64,000 nucleotides of DNA from Anisakis pegreffii. Its lineage: Eukaryota > Nematoda > Chromadorea > Rhabditida > Anisakidae. Position 1 is the stretch's first letter, and the number at the start of each line of letters is the position of its first letter. Position numbers and translations under genes: made by a program. The notes under the pieces were generated by a model. It made no database searches. It was not told the origin of the DNA and worked only from the letters and a program-made list of their open reading frames with translations. Positions 24,187 through 36,105 of this stretch are shown here, one piece after another. The stretch spans positions 1 to 64,000 of the forward strand of contig JAPYMA010000437.1 of assembly GCA_035041965.1 (NCBI GenBank), written 5' to 3'.

Positions 24187-27100
24187 TCAATCGTAGAAAC
24201 GTTTCACGTTTGAGTCCGATAATGCTTCTTGCAGAAATTCTAGGCAGTTTTTGCGATCGTTAATGATATCAGCGTTTTCTTGAAGATGTTCATCGTGAAA
24301 ACGAAATGGACCACCGAGAAATGCAGGGAATCCCATTCCGAATACACAGCCGACATCACCTTCCATCTGAATTTATTATTCATCTGAATCGATTGATGAT
24401 TTCAATTTCAACTGAATCCCGTCATATCATTACTCTCACAAACGAAAAAATCATTTCATGAAAATTGACAAAACATTTGATTAACTGATGTTCGATAAAT
24501 GTGGTCAGCGATTTGATATGACCGAACAGTATCTGATTCATATACTGAGAAATGATGATAGTGGTTTTCCGAAAGACAAATGAAACTTAAAAGTTCTAAA
24601 TGAGTTGAAAGATATTTTTGGAGTGAACCGAACGCCGACCAGAAAATTCAATGATATGTCCCAAACTGATAGCATATACCGTAACTCATTCAATAACAGT
24701 TTCAGAAAAGTTGGAGATAACTTTCAATGAGGGCCTTTACTTTTTAAGAGTATCATATTTTGTCGAGCGTCATCATCGCAGGATAAATAAGATATCTGCT
24801 GAATCAGGTGATGTGAATCCAGCGATTGTCACGATTCTCGTAATTCATCAGGAGGGGATGAGTGATTTTTAGAAAGATGTGAGAATATCAATCGGAAATA
24901 ATATTACCGGTGAACTGATGATGTTCGCATGGAAGCAGTTGAGCGCAACATTGCAAATGGCGAGTACAAGTCTCATCTGATGATCTCTTTCATTCATTTC
25001 GCTCTTTGGAATTATGCACTCACTTTTGCTTGAAAGTATATCGTATTGCGTATTCGATTTCTTATTTCTTTGTCCGTTTGAGTACGTGTACAACCCTCGA
25101 CCACACTTCTTACCGATTTTCTTTGAATCTACTAACTGTAATTGTTGGGCGTTGCAATTTCTCTCACATTAATATTATCATTATCCCAACATCAAAAAAT
25201 ACACTCGAGTACCGGTTCATTATAGTTGTTTCTTGTCGATCATGCAAGGATTTTTACTTCAAAGAGGATCACGCAAAAAAAGAACCCTATTTTCCGTAGC
25301 ACAAAAAAAACTGAAACAAAATGAGTGCTGAACGGATCGATCTGTAATGAATTGGTGAATTTTTACTTGCAACTGTGGATGGATATAAAGTTCTTAAAAT
25401 GACGCCAAATCCAAGTAATGTTCTGAAGTGACACATTTTGGTATAATATTCGCAATATATGATGCTAAGTTAGTGTGCTGTTTTATGATATATTGCATTG
25501 TATTGTAATGAATTGTAATGTAGCTGGAAATATGCAGGAATTACTTGAATGAATGCATAATGAATGAGGCAATGGTTTAACCTTTTGAATAAAATCGAGC
25601 TTGAAATGGTAGTTGGAAGTTGTGAATCGACTGACAACATCGTTAATGACATCAAGTCCAATTGCATCTGATAATTCAGCAAAATTCATCATGAAACCAG
25701 TTGCGCTTAACAATTTATCAACATCATTCGCATTTTTCAAGTATCCCTCACATATCTGCCGATCCAGTTCATTAATTGCAGCCAGCATGCATTGAACAAT
25801 GTAATATCCCGGTTTCTCGTTTGCATCTGTACTTGATAGCATCAACTTCTTTTGTAATTGCACTGCAACAAGTGAATTAATAGTGATGATTTTCGTCTGA
25901 AACTGCAAACAAAGTTTGGTTGTTTTTTTTGCGGTTGGCAATGGGGAAATCGCTACCAGCAAAAAGCTGATGAACAGTTGAATGCGATCCCAAAACAGAT
26001 GCACGCACAATTCAGCAATCGTCAATTAAGCGAAGTGTACTTACGTAAGGATGCCACTGTTGCGATCGACTTTTGGTTTGTTTTGTTGTGTTTGATCAAT
26101 TCCGCACATTCGACACGCTCAACAGGCATCACATAGAAAACACCAAGAATACGTTCGGGATATTTACATTTTGAACAGAGTTGCTCGAGCGATTCACCGA
26201 AACTGTTCACAGCTATCGGAACTTCACTGCCCACTACCAGTTCAACCTAGCAATTTTGTATCTCTGATTATGCGGTGCGTATGAGTTGCATTAGAACAAT
26301 GAACTCGAGTTCATTTGCAGTATCTCATTCATAGGAATAGTGAATCAATAAGAAGTTATTTTTAAACATTTAAGATGCCATTTATTTTCAAACCTTCTCC
26401 AGTAAATCTGTGTACGATTGAAATGATGACTCAAATTCTGATGTCATAATCACAACGTCTGTACATTTGATTTCATCATAAGAATCTGTTAAAACTATGT
26501 TCTTGATGGTTTCACTTGCGAGTCTCGCACCGATTTTTCGTTTCGAAACGGCTGAAATCGAATGAGTGATGATGCAATTCGGGGAGATACATAGCCAGCC
26601 CTATGCCTATAGAAATGAATGAACTGATTACACAGATAGATCAGTATTCTTGTTGTGTGTAAGAAAGAGGATTCATTTCATCTGAATGTTTAATGATTGC
26701 AGAGGAAATCATTGGGAAATTTGAATTGCGTTTCATAATCACTTAATTTTGTTTCATTTCAAACATTACAGATTGACGATAAATTAATGTGATAAGACGG
26801 TGAAATGTTGAGAGAGACCGTTTTCGAAGTATTTCTTGATGCGTTTCATTGAGTGATCTTGATTGGCCGCATGAATCTGATCGACTAAAATCACTTTAAT
26901 ACTCTTCGAAGCAGTTATGTTCGCAAGACCAATACCTAGTTCAGTTGCACCAATGATTGAAACGGTTCTAGAAAGGCACAGTTGAAATTCAACTTTGATG
27001 CATCGCAGAAGAAGAGAATGAAAAAATATCATTAGAAGAAACACAGTTTTGATTATTCTCTTCTTGCATTTGACTGTTTTTCTTCGAATTTTGATTATTT

Positions 27101-29898
27101 CTTATCATTGAAATTTGTTTTTCTTTTGTTGACTGGTGTCTGCACTTGAAAAGGATTGTTGCTGTTGAATGATTAAATAAAAATGTTTGGCCACTTAATC
27201 ACTTAATAAAATTTTTCCCGAAAAAATCACCGTGACCACTGCAAATTTTGAAGGAGGACTTGAAAGTAACGATTAGTGATGAGTATCGTTTTCTTTCTGA
27301 GTAGTGTTTTAGCAGTAAGAATTGCCATTTTTTTGGTAAACGGCACTTTCAGCGAGAAGTTTTTGCTATTTTATCATCAGTAGTGCTGCTAGCGGATTAT
27401 TTTCCACCGAAAAAAAAGAGTATTCTTTAGCAATTTAGGCAATCAGTGAGGCTTCACTGGGTGCCCACCAACGGGTGTTGCAATACCTAATTGGTTCTGG
27501 AGAGCCGAAACGTTGTTTCTTGCATTTTGTGGATGCATTGAATAGGCCAATTAAAGCTTTTGATTGACTCGATTGTGTTAACTGACCGAACTCCTAAAGT
27601 TGAAAGGTACTCATTTCAAGCTGAATTTTTTCTGAATGAGCAAATAAAATTTTTTTTGTGATAAAGAACAGTGTTAAGATCAACTGGTGTTAGATGGGTG
27701 GCAACTATCTGATTGAACAGTCATTCAACATTTTCACTGCTTATAAGAATGTTGCCAATGTACCGCTAACTAACATCACATAAAAAGAAAACAACTATCT
27801 GATTGAACAGTCATTCAATATTTTCACTGCTTATAAGAATGTTGCCAATGTACCGCTAACTAACATCACATAAAAAGAAAACAACTATCTGATTGAACAG
27901 TCATTCAACATTTTCACTGCTTATAAGAATGTTGCCAATGTACCGCTAACTAACATCACATAAAAAGAAAACAACTATCTGCTGTTCTAACGACCACATT
28001 CTATAATGTAATTGCCATTGACTTTGAAACATCCGTTATTTCTACCTCATCTCTCTAAGTTTTAGCCATAAGTGTCGATAAAACTCAGAAAGATGAGGTG
28101 GGTAAATAAGCCAACACTAAAATTGAATGAAGCGTTTGTCATTCGTAATAGAGATTAAATCGCATCGTTCACCTCAGCTTCAGTGGCATAACCAATCGAC
28201 GGTCCTCGAAAGACACCATCTTCGATGCATTTCAAAATAGCGTACGTTGCTGGATAATGGTTACCACCCTTGCTATAAATCTTAAAGAGATGAATGATTA
28301 GGTAATCACTCATTCATTCAAGCCATATCCCTCGATTACTACAATACTAGAAGAAACATGTTTGATCGCATGAGAATGTGTTTAGGTTACTACCAACCGG
28401 GCAGCTCAAGGATGCTAAAATATTTCACGATGGATATTTCAGAAAGAGGAGTAACCATTGAGATTGTGGAAGGTTTTATGAAACGATTCCAAACGATTGA
28501 CGATGACATTATCCATTGATAAGCAGTTTGCCATAATGATGCACAACGATCAACTTTCAGTGTTTTTGTCGCTAATCGAAGTGCTGCCTGCACTCCAATC
28601 TGTTCAAGATAACATAATGATTTTGCACCATCCACTTCACCGTCTTCCTGAATCATTTCTTGTTTACAATCAAGTTCGTCAAGTTTTTCCGGATCGAAAT
28701 CATATCCGTTTGGTTAACCTTTACAAATAAGATCCTTCAACAGTAAAATGGAAGCAAACGAGCAGATTTTTTGAATTTTTGCCATCAGTTGACAAACTTT
28801 TGAATCGATAACAATGATTCGATTCATTTATAGTATATCAAATGTATGGTTTGCAATGTGTAGATGTTACGTTGAGAACAGGATCAAGTAGAACGTCAAT
28901 AATGCCGAATTGCTTCGCCTTTTGCGCATCAATCGAACGTCCGCTGAGCATCATATCAAGAGCAGTTGGTAACGCGACAATTCTCGGCAGTCTTTGCGTA
29001 CCGCCTGCACCAGGTAAAAGACCAAGACGTACTTCGGGAAACGAAAACGCAGTTCGATCGCTTCTCACTGCGATACGATAATGACATGCTAAAGCCAATT
29101 CCAGCCCTCCGCCCATGCAAGATCCTATAAAAAGCTCGTCATAAAGGATTGTTAAACTTCGAAGTAAGGAGAATCGAGACCCTCGAAATAAGTGTTCGTT
29201 GTAGAATCTCTTGCAAAGTTAAGAGGTGAGAGAAGCCAAGGAAATGATTAGCATTTTGAATGCCATCACCGAATGCGGTTAAGACAAAAGAAAAACGTCT
29301 GCTTGCGATGCCTGAGATTTGGGAATTAGCAATTAAAGTTGTTTGATAAGAGTTCAGAGACTTTTCGAGGAATTAAAACTCGTTGAAAGGAATATCATCA
29401 ACTTTGGCTTTGAGTGATTTGTGCGACTAACCCATTATTGCGGCCACAATCGGAATTTGACTGTCTTCGAGTTGTTGAAATTTCCTTTGACCATTTTGAG
29501 ACATTTCGGTAGCTTCTTGAACGGACTTAGCATTTTTGAGCATTTCAACATCAGCGCCCGCAATAAAACTATTGTGTTTAGCTGACATTACCAATATGGC
29601 GTTGATATCACCACGATTTTGCACATCTTCCATCAATTTACCAAATGCCTCTATTACTGCACCATTCAGTACGTTCTCCTTTAGAGGAAATTCGATCATT
29701 AATAGCGTGAAATACATGTAACAAATATATGTTATCGCACATGTGATATAATACTTGCTATTAATGGCAGCTTGTAATAGATGCCTCAACAATGATAGTA
29801 ATAAGAGAAACAAAATCGTTCACCTTGCCAGGTCCATCAATTTTAACGACTGCAACCCCACAACGAATGACCATCGACAGTGGTGCAAACTGCTCCAT
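24187..29898 (-). pseudogene. HADHA: Trifunctional-protein alpha (HADHA) paralogue with degenerate dehydrogenase half and possible frame lesions
   Basis: HADHA proteins join 2-enoyl-CoA hydratase and 3-hydroxyacyl-CoA dehydrogenase for mitochondrial beta-oxidation. Exons (minus): 29824-29898, 29432-29678, 28871-29124, 28456-28734, 28173-28280, 27487-27593, 26819-26967, 26394-26551, 26045-26246, 25582-25902, 24908-25003, 24187-24366. The hydratase half keeps FIAGADVEML, the oxyanion glycines of [17 protein letters not shown], and both acid residues (LELALAC; FPEVRLG). The dehydrogenase half has GATELG where the NAD motif should read GxGxxG, and GVFYVMP where the catalytic His sits (usually GMHYFSP). 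The C-terminal domain ends with [19 protein letters not shown]. Exon 28456-28734 fits by splice sites and phase but has TAA at 28714-28716. The 26045/25902 junction is out of phase unless a GTGGCA donor is used. The GKGFY-like segment was not found. It could be a diverged working hydratase, a decaying paralogue, or an assembly error. Confidence 0.8.
27702..27979. repeat. Minisatellite, three 90-bp units
   Basis: Three almost identical 90-base units (starts near 27702, 27792 and 27882) plus the first bases of a fourth, beginning CAACTATCTGATTGAACAG. The array lies in an intron of the HADHA-like gene. All frames are closed, so it is not coding. Confidence 0.92.
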
Positions 29899-29905
29899 TC
29901 TTAAA
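29896..29905 (-). promoter_or_regulatory. Splice acceptor one base before the HADHA-like start codon
   Basis: On the minus strand TACTTTTAAG is followed by A and then ATG. No upstream coding exon is needed, so this is probably a spliced-leader acceptor, which would fix the start at 29898 and exclude a longer presequence. An upstream exon carrying a targeting signal remains possible. Confidence 0.45.
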
Positions 29906-30872
29906 AGTATTCATTACCATTTTGAAGTCCCCATTATATATTAACCGGGAATGCATATGAACTTCATCTACCAACAATATGGACAATATGGCTTGAAGAT
30001 GATTACTTGCAAAGAGAGAGTTGTACATTTTCATCATACAAAACGAACAAAAGTCACTCGTAATATCAGATTACTGGTTCAATAGATGAAACATCTCGCG
30101 AAAGTTGACATAGTCAGATGCAATGTTATTATCAACGTATCAAATACAGCCTCACTCAGTCGAAAACAAAACAGTTTCTCAATTTTGACATTCTTTATCA
30201 AATCAATCAGCCATTGAAGCATTAAGCAAAAAATGAAACGATTTGAAGCTCTCTCCTTACAACAGCATAACTACGAGCATTTATGTGATCGCATATAACA
30301 ACGATATGCTGGAACTATGAGCTACTTTTTTGAAAATATTCAAAAAAAAACTAACTCAGTTCCAGCATCCTCCATATTGTTACATTTAATGTCTTTAACG
30401 TAACGAATAGTCGAAGAGCTTTCAAATAACTGAAAAGATGTAAATAAATCAAGGAAAATGTTCATGCATAGTGTAGCATTTGCACTGAACGCCTCCACTC
30501 TACTCCCTTATGGTGTTTATCAAGTTGTTCGTCCAGTGCACTCATAAACAGTGCCAAACAACTCGCCTTTATCAACGTCTTGCAATTCACATTAGAAACT
30601 AATTGCCCTTTCGTACGCAATCGATACCAACGTTGTGATATCACTTTCTAGTGACATTCCATTCTCAAATGAAACCAGACTATTCATATTACAATCTTTC
30701 ATGCAAATGACATCTCTGTGAAACAATCTGATTACGCAGTGAATAATTTTCCTGAGCATTTTACCTGCCGTGATAAACGCTTCTGGTTATATCATTACCA
30801 CAGTGGGTAACGATTAATGTATTGAACTTTCTCAAATTCATGAATATCCTTATCCAACTTATTAATTCATAC
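29906..30872. other. Intergenic stretch, nothing recognised
   Basis: This is AT-rich sequence upstream of the HADHA-like gene and downstream of the hAT-interrupted gene. Only short open frames occur, with none showing family resemblance or good splice framing. Confidence 0.5.
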
Positions 30873-30909
30873 TCAAGGAATTTCTTGTGCACCTTTCTTA
30901 AATAGTCGG

Positions 30910-32461
30910 CAGTGTTGGGCAGTAGCGCGCTATTCCGCTAGCCCGCTAATAGCGAATAGCGGAATAGCGGAATAGCGATAGCGGGAACGGCGCTATCGCT
31001 GTTCGATAGCGGACAACTTCCGCTATATTCCGCTATCTTCCGCTATCAGTTTATTTACAGTACAGAATCTGTTACAACAACAAGCAATCATGACTTCTTC
31101 GGCGTTATATCAACGCCTGTCGACAAATCGCACGAAAAGTCCTTGAAAAAGAGAGCAAAAAAGATCGTTGAAGAATGGTTAGATGGAGAACTCGAAAATA
31201 GTCTGGGGGATGCAACTTTTATGAATGACACGTGCTTCGTTAAACTGTTTATCAGGTCCACATATTGTTGGTCATACTTGTTTTAGCTACTTTATAATGT
31301 TTTCCATACTTGTTTTAACAATACTTGTTCATCACCTATTGTTTCTACTTCAGATATTAATACCTCTAGCATGACTTCAAGTAGTTAAAAATTTCAGATA
31401 TAACACAGGCATGCCTTCTGGGGCACCAGTGGAGCGCATGTTTTCGCTAGGAAAGGATATCATGCGAGCGAAGCGGTCGAGAATTTCCGATGGATTATTC
31501 AATATGTTGATGTTTATCAAAGGAAACGAGAAATTATGAGCATTTTGGGCGCTGTTTTGATGATGTTTTCGCTGTTGAACTGTTGTGTTTCATGCTGTTG
31601 TGTTTCTGTTGTTGTTTTTTTATAACATGCTGTCGACCAAATTTAATGATATGACATTCGACTCACTGATTGTGAGGTAGTTTTCGAAAGTGGCACTTTA
31701 GGAAGGAGGGGATTTTTGGTGATGATACTTCAGGAAAAAGGGGATCTTTTTGTGACAATACCCTACGAAGAACATTTTTTGATGATAATACTGTTGCGGT
31801 TTTTTGTTATGTTCCTGTTGTTTCTTCATAATGTGCTGTTGACAAAATTTATTGATATAATATTCGATGTGCTAATATAGTTTATGTGTGTCTGTTATTG
31901 TTGTTTTTATATAACATGCTGTTGACTAAATTTATTGATATAATATTCGGTGTGCTGATATAGTTTGTATGTTTCTGTTGTTGTCGTTTTTTCACAATAT
32001 GCTATTAACCAAACCTATTGATATGACATTCGGTTCACTGACATAGTTTTCGAAAGTGACTGATAAACTTTCGATGATGTTTTTGCTGTTAAGATGTTTT
32101 GTTGTGGCCTTTTTTAATGATGCTGTTGTTGTTTTAATGTTGTTTGTGTTCTATTGTTTAAAATTTTTTAAATGTTTAAATATGTCCTATTGTCATAAAA
32201 TAAAATTTATTTTCTCATGAAAATCTACTTTCGTAATGTTTCTCACATTTAATTCAAAAATGCGTGTTGATTAATGAAAATTTTGAATCATTTAGTGGTG
32301 TAATGAGGTTTTTAAAGTAGGCGATAGCGATAGCGGTAGCGATAGCGCTCCGCTATCGATTCGGTGGGTAATAGCGATAGCGGTAGCGGACTAGCGGAAG
32401 TCTTTTCGATAGCGGAATAGCGATAGCGCGCTATCGTTCTTCGATAGCGCGCCCAACACTG
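30910..32461 (+). mobile_element. hAT-family DNA transposon, internally deleted
   Basis: The element starts CAGTGTTGGGC and ends GCCCAACACTG, with many ATAGCG words inside both ends. It is flanked by an 8-bp duplication with one change (ATAGTCGG at 30902-30909, ATAGTCGC at 32462-32469), as expected for hAT. It keeps only the C-terminal transposase part (31089-31255 spliced to 31398-31539). That part includes SGAPVERMFSLGKDIM and KRSRISDGLFNMLMF, the hAT dimerisation region. The catalytic core is absent, so it would depend on a helper. The insertion interrupts the host exon described separately. Confidence 0.88.
31089..31539 (+). pseudogene. hAT transposase C-terminal remnant
   Basis: Two exons (31089-31255 and 31398-31539, joined in phase 2) encode a C-terminal fragment ending FIKGNEKL and stop. 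The motif SxAPVERxFS and RxRxSD followed by an LLMF-like helix identify the hAT dimerisation domain. The DDE catalytic domain and BED finger are missing. Confidence 0.75.
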
Positions 32462-33162
32462 ATAGTCGCTTAGAGAAGCACTTTTGCAGTTCCTTGACTA
32501 GCAAGATTGCTTGATTAGATAAAATTTTTGTTGTGATTACACTTTGTGATCTGATTTTGGCATGGTTCAGCTCAGACAATAGCACGAATGGTACGCTGAA
32601 ATTCGACACTGTTGTGTTCCCGTAAGGATAATAAATGGGTCCAATATCAGTGTTTGCTCCAAACAGCAGATTGCTTGTGGATGATTCTTTTTTTTTTGGA
32701 ACCAGCATCAATCACAATTTTCTCATTCAGTGGTGCATTAGAATTTACATTCGCTGGTCGATAAAAACTTCGTTTTCCTCGGCAACAATGTAATAAGTCC
32801 CCAAATTCCGACAAGAACTTCCTCTGGCCCGACTTCTGTAATGCGTGGCTGAACATATGGGCTGTGGATATGTGATCTGATGAACGCATTTCAGGCAACA
32901 CTGTGACACCAAAATGATACAGATTTTTCTCGTGCAGTTTTTTGTGCACTGAGCGAAAATGATTCATGGTTGCTTGCGAGAGAATGCCAGTCAGAATTTC
33001 AATCAAAATTATCGTAAATGAACGTCGCAGAAAGCGCTCAAACATTCCATCATGAGAACATATTGAAGTTTTCTCCTCAATAAACGATGGGAACCTTCAC
33101 AGCTTCTTAACTGTGCTTTCGACTGCGCGGACTGTTCGATGTTTCCGGCATGGTGGTTGACG

Positions 33163-34767
33163 TTAGCTGACATCCTCTTTGCTGCTATTTGAATCGTTTT
33201 CTGACACTAATTTAGGAACCGATTTTAGTGTGCAGCAAGTATGAAGCACTTTTACGAAACGTGTATAAACTGCGGAAAAAAATTTTGCAATCCTTTTGTG
33301 GAACTGTTCACTAACAATAAGCCAAAAGTGTGTGTTCAAAAATGCATTTTTGAGCTTCAACCGTTTCCATAGTATCAAATATACTCCTTCGAAAAGAACG
33401 GAATTGTCCCCTTTTTACGCTCATTTTGAAACATCCAGATCTGCGTCAATATCGCAAACGGTTACCGCAAAAAGCTTGCAACATTGCTGTGTATGTGGTA
33501 TGTGTTGAAAATCAATGAGTTTAACAGAGGAATTTAGTGAAATGAATTGATGATTCGCACATTTTAAAAGCTTTCTTTCCAGGAACCACATTAAGGAGTT
33601 CATAGGCTCGTTGATTGCATTCTGAAAAAATCCAACAGTTGGTTCTAGCGAATTGTTCGTTGCATCGCAGCAGACAGATCAAACTCTGTCATAAATCTGA
33701 AAACAACCACACAATTTATGTCGTTCAGTGCGATCAAATCCTTCATCGAACTGCGAAGTTGTTACAATTTTCTGAACAAATCCATTCAACAGCCATTCAA
33801 TTGTTCCAACTTTTTTGCGTACAAAATCATATTTTTTAATGAAATAACTCGAATCGAATTGGCAATGCATTTCCCGTGACATTCATCTATCAACTGTTTC
33901 AGCAAGTGAATAAAATAACTCAAATCGTTTCGCTTGTGATATTATGATATGGTTTCTTACAATGAGGTAATCAAGAGGTTGGTGATATGTAATCGCTGAG
34001 CGTTTAGATTTCTCATTTGATGTCTCCATTGCGACATTTTGATAGCAAAAAATATTCGATGGATTTTTTCGTGTAGTGTAGACTTACTTCATTTCACGCA
34101 CCAATTGGTTCAATACACCAATCTCAAGAGAACATGTTGACTCAGAGCACCGAAAGTATTTATCTGTGGCGAACATATTCACTGAATGGTTACCTTTCAA
34201 CCAGTCCGGAATAGAACGATCGACCTTCAACAACACTAGATAAAAAAAGCTCATCCATGATGTGTTGGTTGTTTTTTTTTCGAATCAGGGCTATTCTCTC
34301 GTATCTTGGGCATCAGAGAATTATTCAGGATAACAGTCGTCAGTAAATGTTATAGTTGCTCCACGATCATCTTCAAAACATTTCTCTAATGATTTAAAAT
34401 TTCAGAATTTTAAAATCCTAAAACTTGATATTTCGAAAGAAACTTAATAATACCTAAGTGAGGCAAAAATGTTCTTTTGCAGAATAAGTTACTTTTTATA
34501 ACGAGTTTCAATAAAATTAATCAACCCTTGAACGCTAGGAAAATTCTGTTGCTGTACCGAAATTGAATTTTCGCTTGGTCGTTAGTATCGACCGGTATTC
34601 CAATGAACGGAGAACAAACTTTTTTGTGCAATTTTTGCATCATCGTGATGCACACTTATTCCAAAATGTTTGGTAATATGGCATGCAATAAGAGCAGTTA
34701 CTTGAAAGGGGCATTTGAACAGAACACACCAAATTTCGAACGAAACGATGTTTCGATAGTGATACAC
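33163..34767 (-). pseudogene. Degenerate unidentified gene, first copy of duplicated block
   Basis: The best-supported exon is 34088-34235 (minus), encoding DWLKGNHSVNMFATDKYF, RCSESTCSLEIGVLNQLV and REMK, with good acceptor and GTAAGT donor. It can be followed by exon-like pieces reading HQMRNLNAQRLHITNLL and YFIHLLKQLIDECH. Further pieces at 33679-33882 (WLLNGFVQKIVTTSQFDEG) and 33163-33378 are in other frames, and I cannot join them into one reading frame. The block is repeated at 46.5-50.7 kb. No family is recognised. Confidence 0.4.
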
Positions 34768-34814
34768 TGTTACTGATACACTGATACACTCTCGATCCTA
34801 ATTTCACTTGCAAT

Positions 34815-34975
34815 TAGTGATATCTCTACTGCAGTTAACGTGTTCTATTCCGAGGAATAGAATCGAACAATTCTCAAACGAGGAACGCACAGGATAGAAT
34901 AGAACAGAGTGATTTTTTGAGAGGAATAGAACAGAGTGGAACGGTTTTCAAAAACGTGGAATAGAGACATCACTA
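34815..34975. mobile_element. 161-bp MITE present only in the first duplicate
   Basis: The ends TAGTGATATCTCTA and TAGAGACATCACTA are inverted repeats. The equivalent place in the second duplicate (about 50700-50725) runs straight through without it. The flanking 8-mers CTTGCAAT and GTTACAGC are imperfect, suggesting an old hAT-like insertion that post-dates the block duplication. Confidence 0.7.
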
Positions 34976-36105
34976 GTTACAGCCACTGAATTGAGGGAAA
35001 TGAAAGAGTGTGCAGATTCGCTACTAGGAGGAAACCTCGCTTTGATGAAGTCTACACGGTACTGGGATGTAATCTGTTGGGCCGTATTGCTTCATTTGCA
35101 CAGAGTGCATTTAATCAGCGGTCAACAAAAAACTGCACTCACCCATGTCCACTGTTCACTCACTATGCCATTTCGAACACAACTGCCATTCATCCTATTA
35201 GCATATCGCTCACATCAAATCACATTTTGAAGCAGCCATAATATTTTGGATAGCCCTACACGACCAACGATTCGACGACTATCGATACTGAAATAGCTAC
35301 TCAATCATAATTTTTACCAAGACTTTGTGCATTTGTTGTAAGAGAGTTACCTTCAGTAATTTATCCAAAAATCGGCGTTCTGGAAAATATGGCCAGCATC
35401 AGATAGGTTTTTTGGCCCGTGCAGCAGAGGACGACATTCAATTGTTGAGATGTGGAGGAATTAACAGATTAGTTTGGTTCTCATGAAACTTTCTCAAGTA
35501 AATTATACCAATATACTTGAGAAAGTTGAAAAGAAACTTCCTCGTCATACTGATCCTTAACAGGCCATCGTTCTGCTTTTGGAATCATGATGAATAATAT
35601 CACATAGGTGTGAAATGTGAAGCAAATGAAAATTATAAGCAGACAGAGTCAAAAAAGGCGGCAAGCTCTCATTAAAGTTTCACATAAGAATTCTAAGAAA
35701 TTGCAAATACCATAAGATCGCATCCTACGCAAAGCTATTTTGGATTTGCAAAAACAACAATTGGAAATGTTCATACATGACAAAAAACATGTGATTAATG
35801 AGAACATCGAGTAATGTTCCTCATTGCGAAAAAAACCATCGTCGTCGATTTTGTGAGAAGAAGATTAAAAATGAAACCAAAACCATTGTGATCATTAATC
35901 CATAGTACCCTATGCGCTCAATTCAACTGCTAGTCAACAATTCATTAGTTATTTGCAAGCATTAATTACAACTGTACGTGCGAATAACGAGATTACAGTT
36001 AGAGGCGGGGTGGCAACAGTGATTTTCACAGGATCAGTCGACTACTTAAAAGCACCGTGTTTGTGAAAGTCCTCACACTGTTGCAAAATCAACTTTTTGG
36101 CCAGG
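34976..36105. other. Upstream region of the first PAN/TSP1 gene
   Basis: No gene was found. The sequence aligns by eye with 50710-52641 upstream of the second copy but is clearly diverged, with an extra ~750 bases in the second copy around 51.0-51.75 kb. A 14-bp perfect hairpin (AACTTTCTCAAGTA / TACTTGAGAAAGTT) lies at about 35490-35525. Confidence 0.5.

Larger units (their letters stand above)
30873..33045 (-). pseudogene. Unidentified gene, last exon split by a hAT transposon and frameshifted at a homopolymer
   Basis: From 33045 down to 32462 the minus strand encodes a protein with a hydrophobic N-terminal stretch (FTIILIEILTGIL). Sequences such as LPEMRSSDHISTAHMFSHAL and FVLLSELNHAKIRSQSV follow. 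Near 32688-32699 an A-rich homopolymer separates two frames, so about one base has been gained or lost there. The transposon interrupts the codon series at ...CFSKRL. Removing it with one target-site copy continues in frame as FKKGAQEIP and stops at 30873-30875. I do not recognise the family. The start could lie further upstream. Confidence 0.5.

Noticed and set aside
25483..26025. A single 180-codon minus exon
   Set aside because: The upper part (FLLVAISPLPTAKK) has no resemblance to HADHA; the conserved region starts after the TTTGCAG acceptor at 25902. Intron retention cannot be fully excluded.
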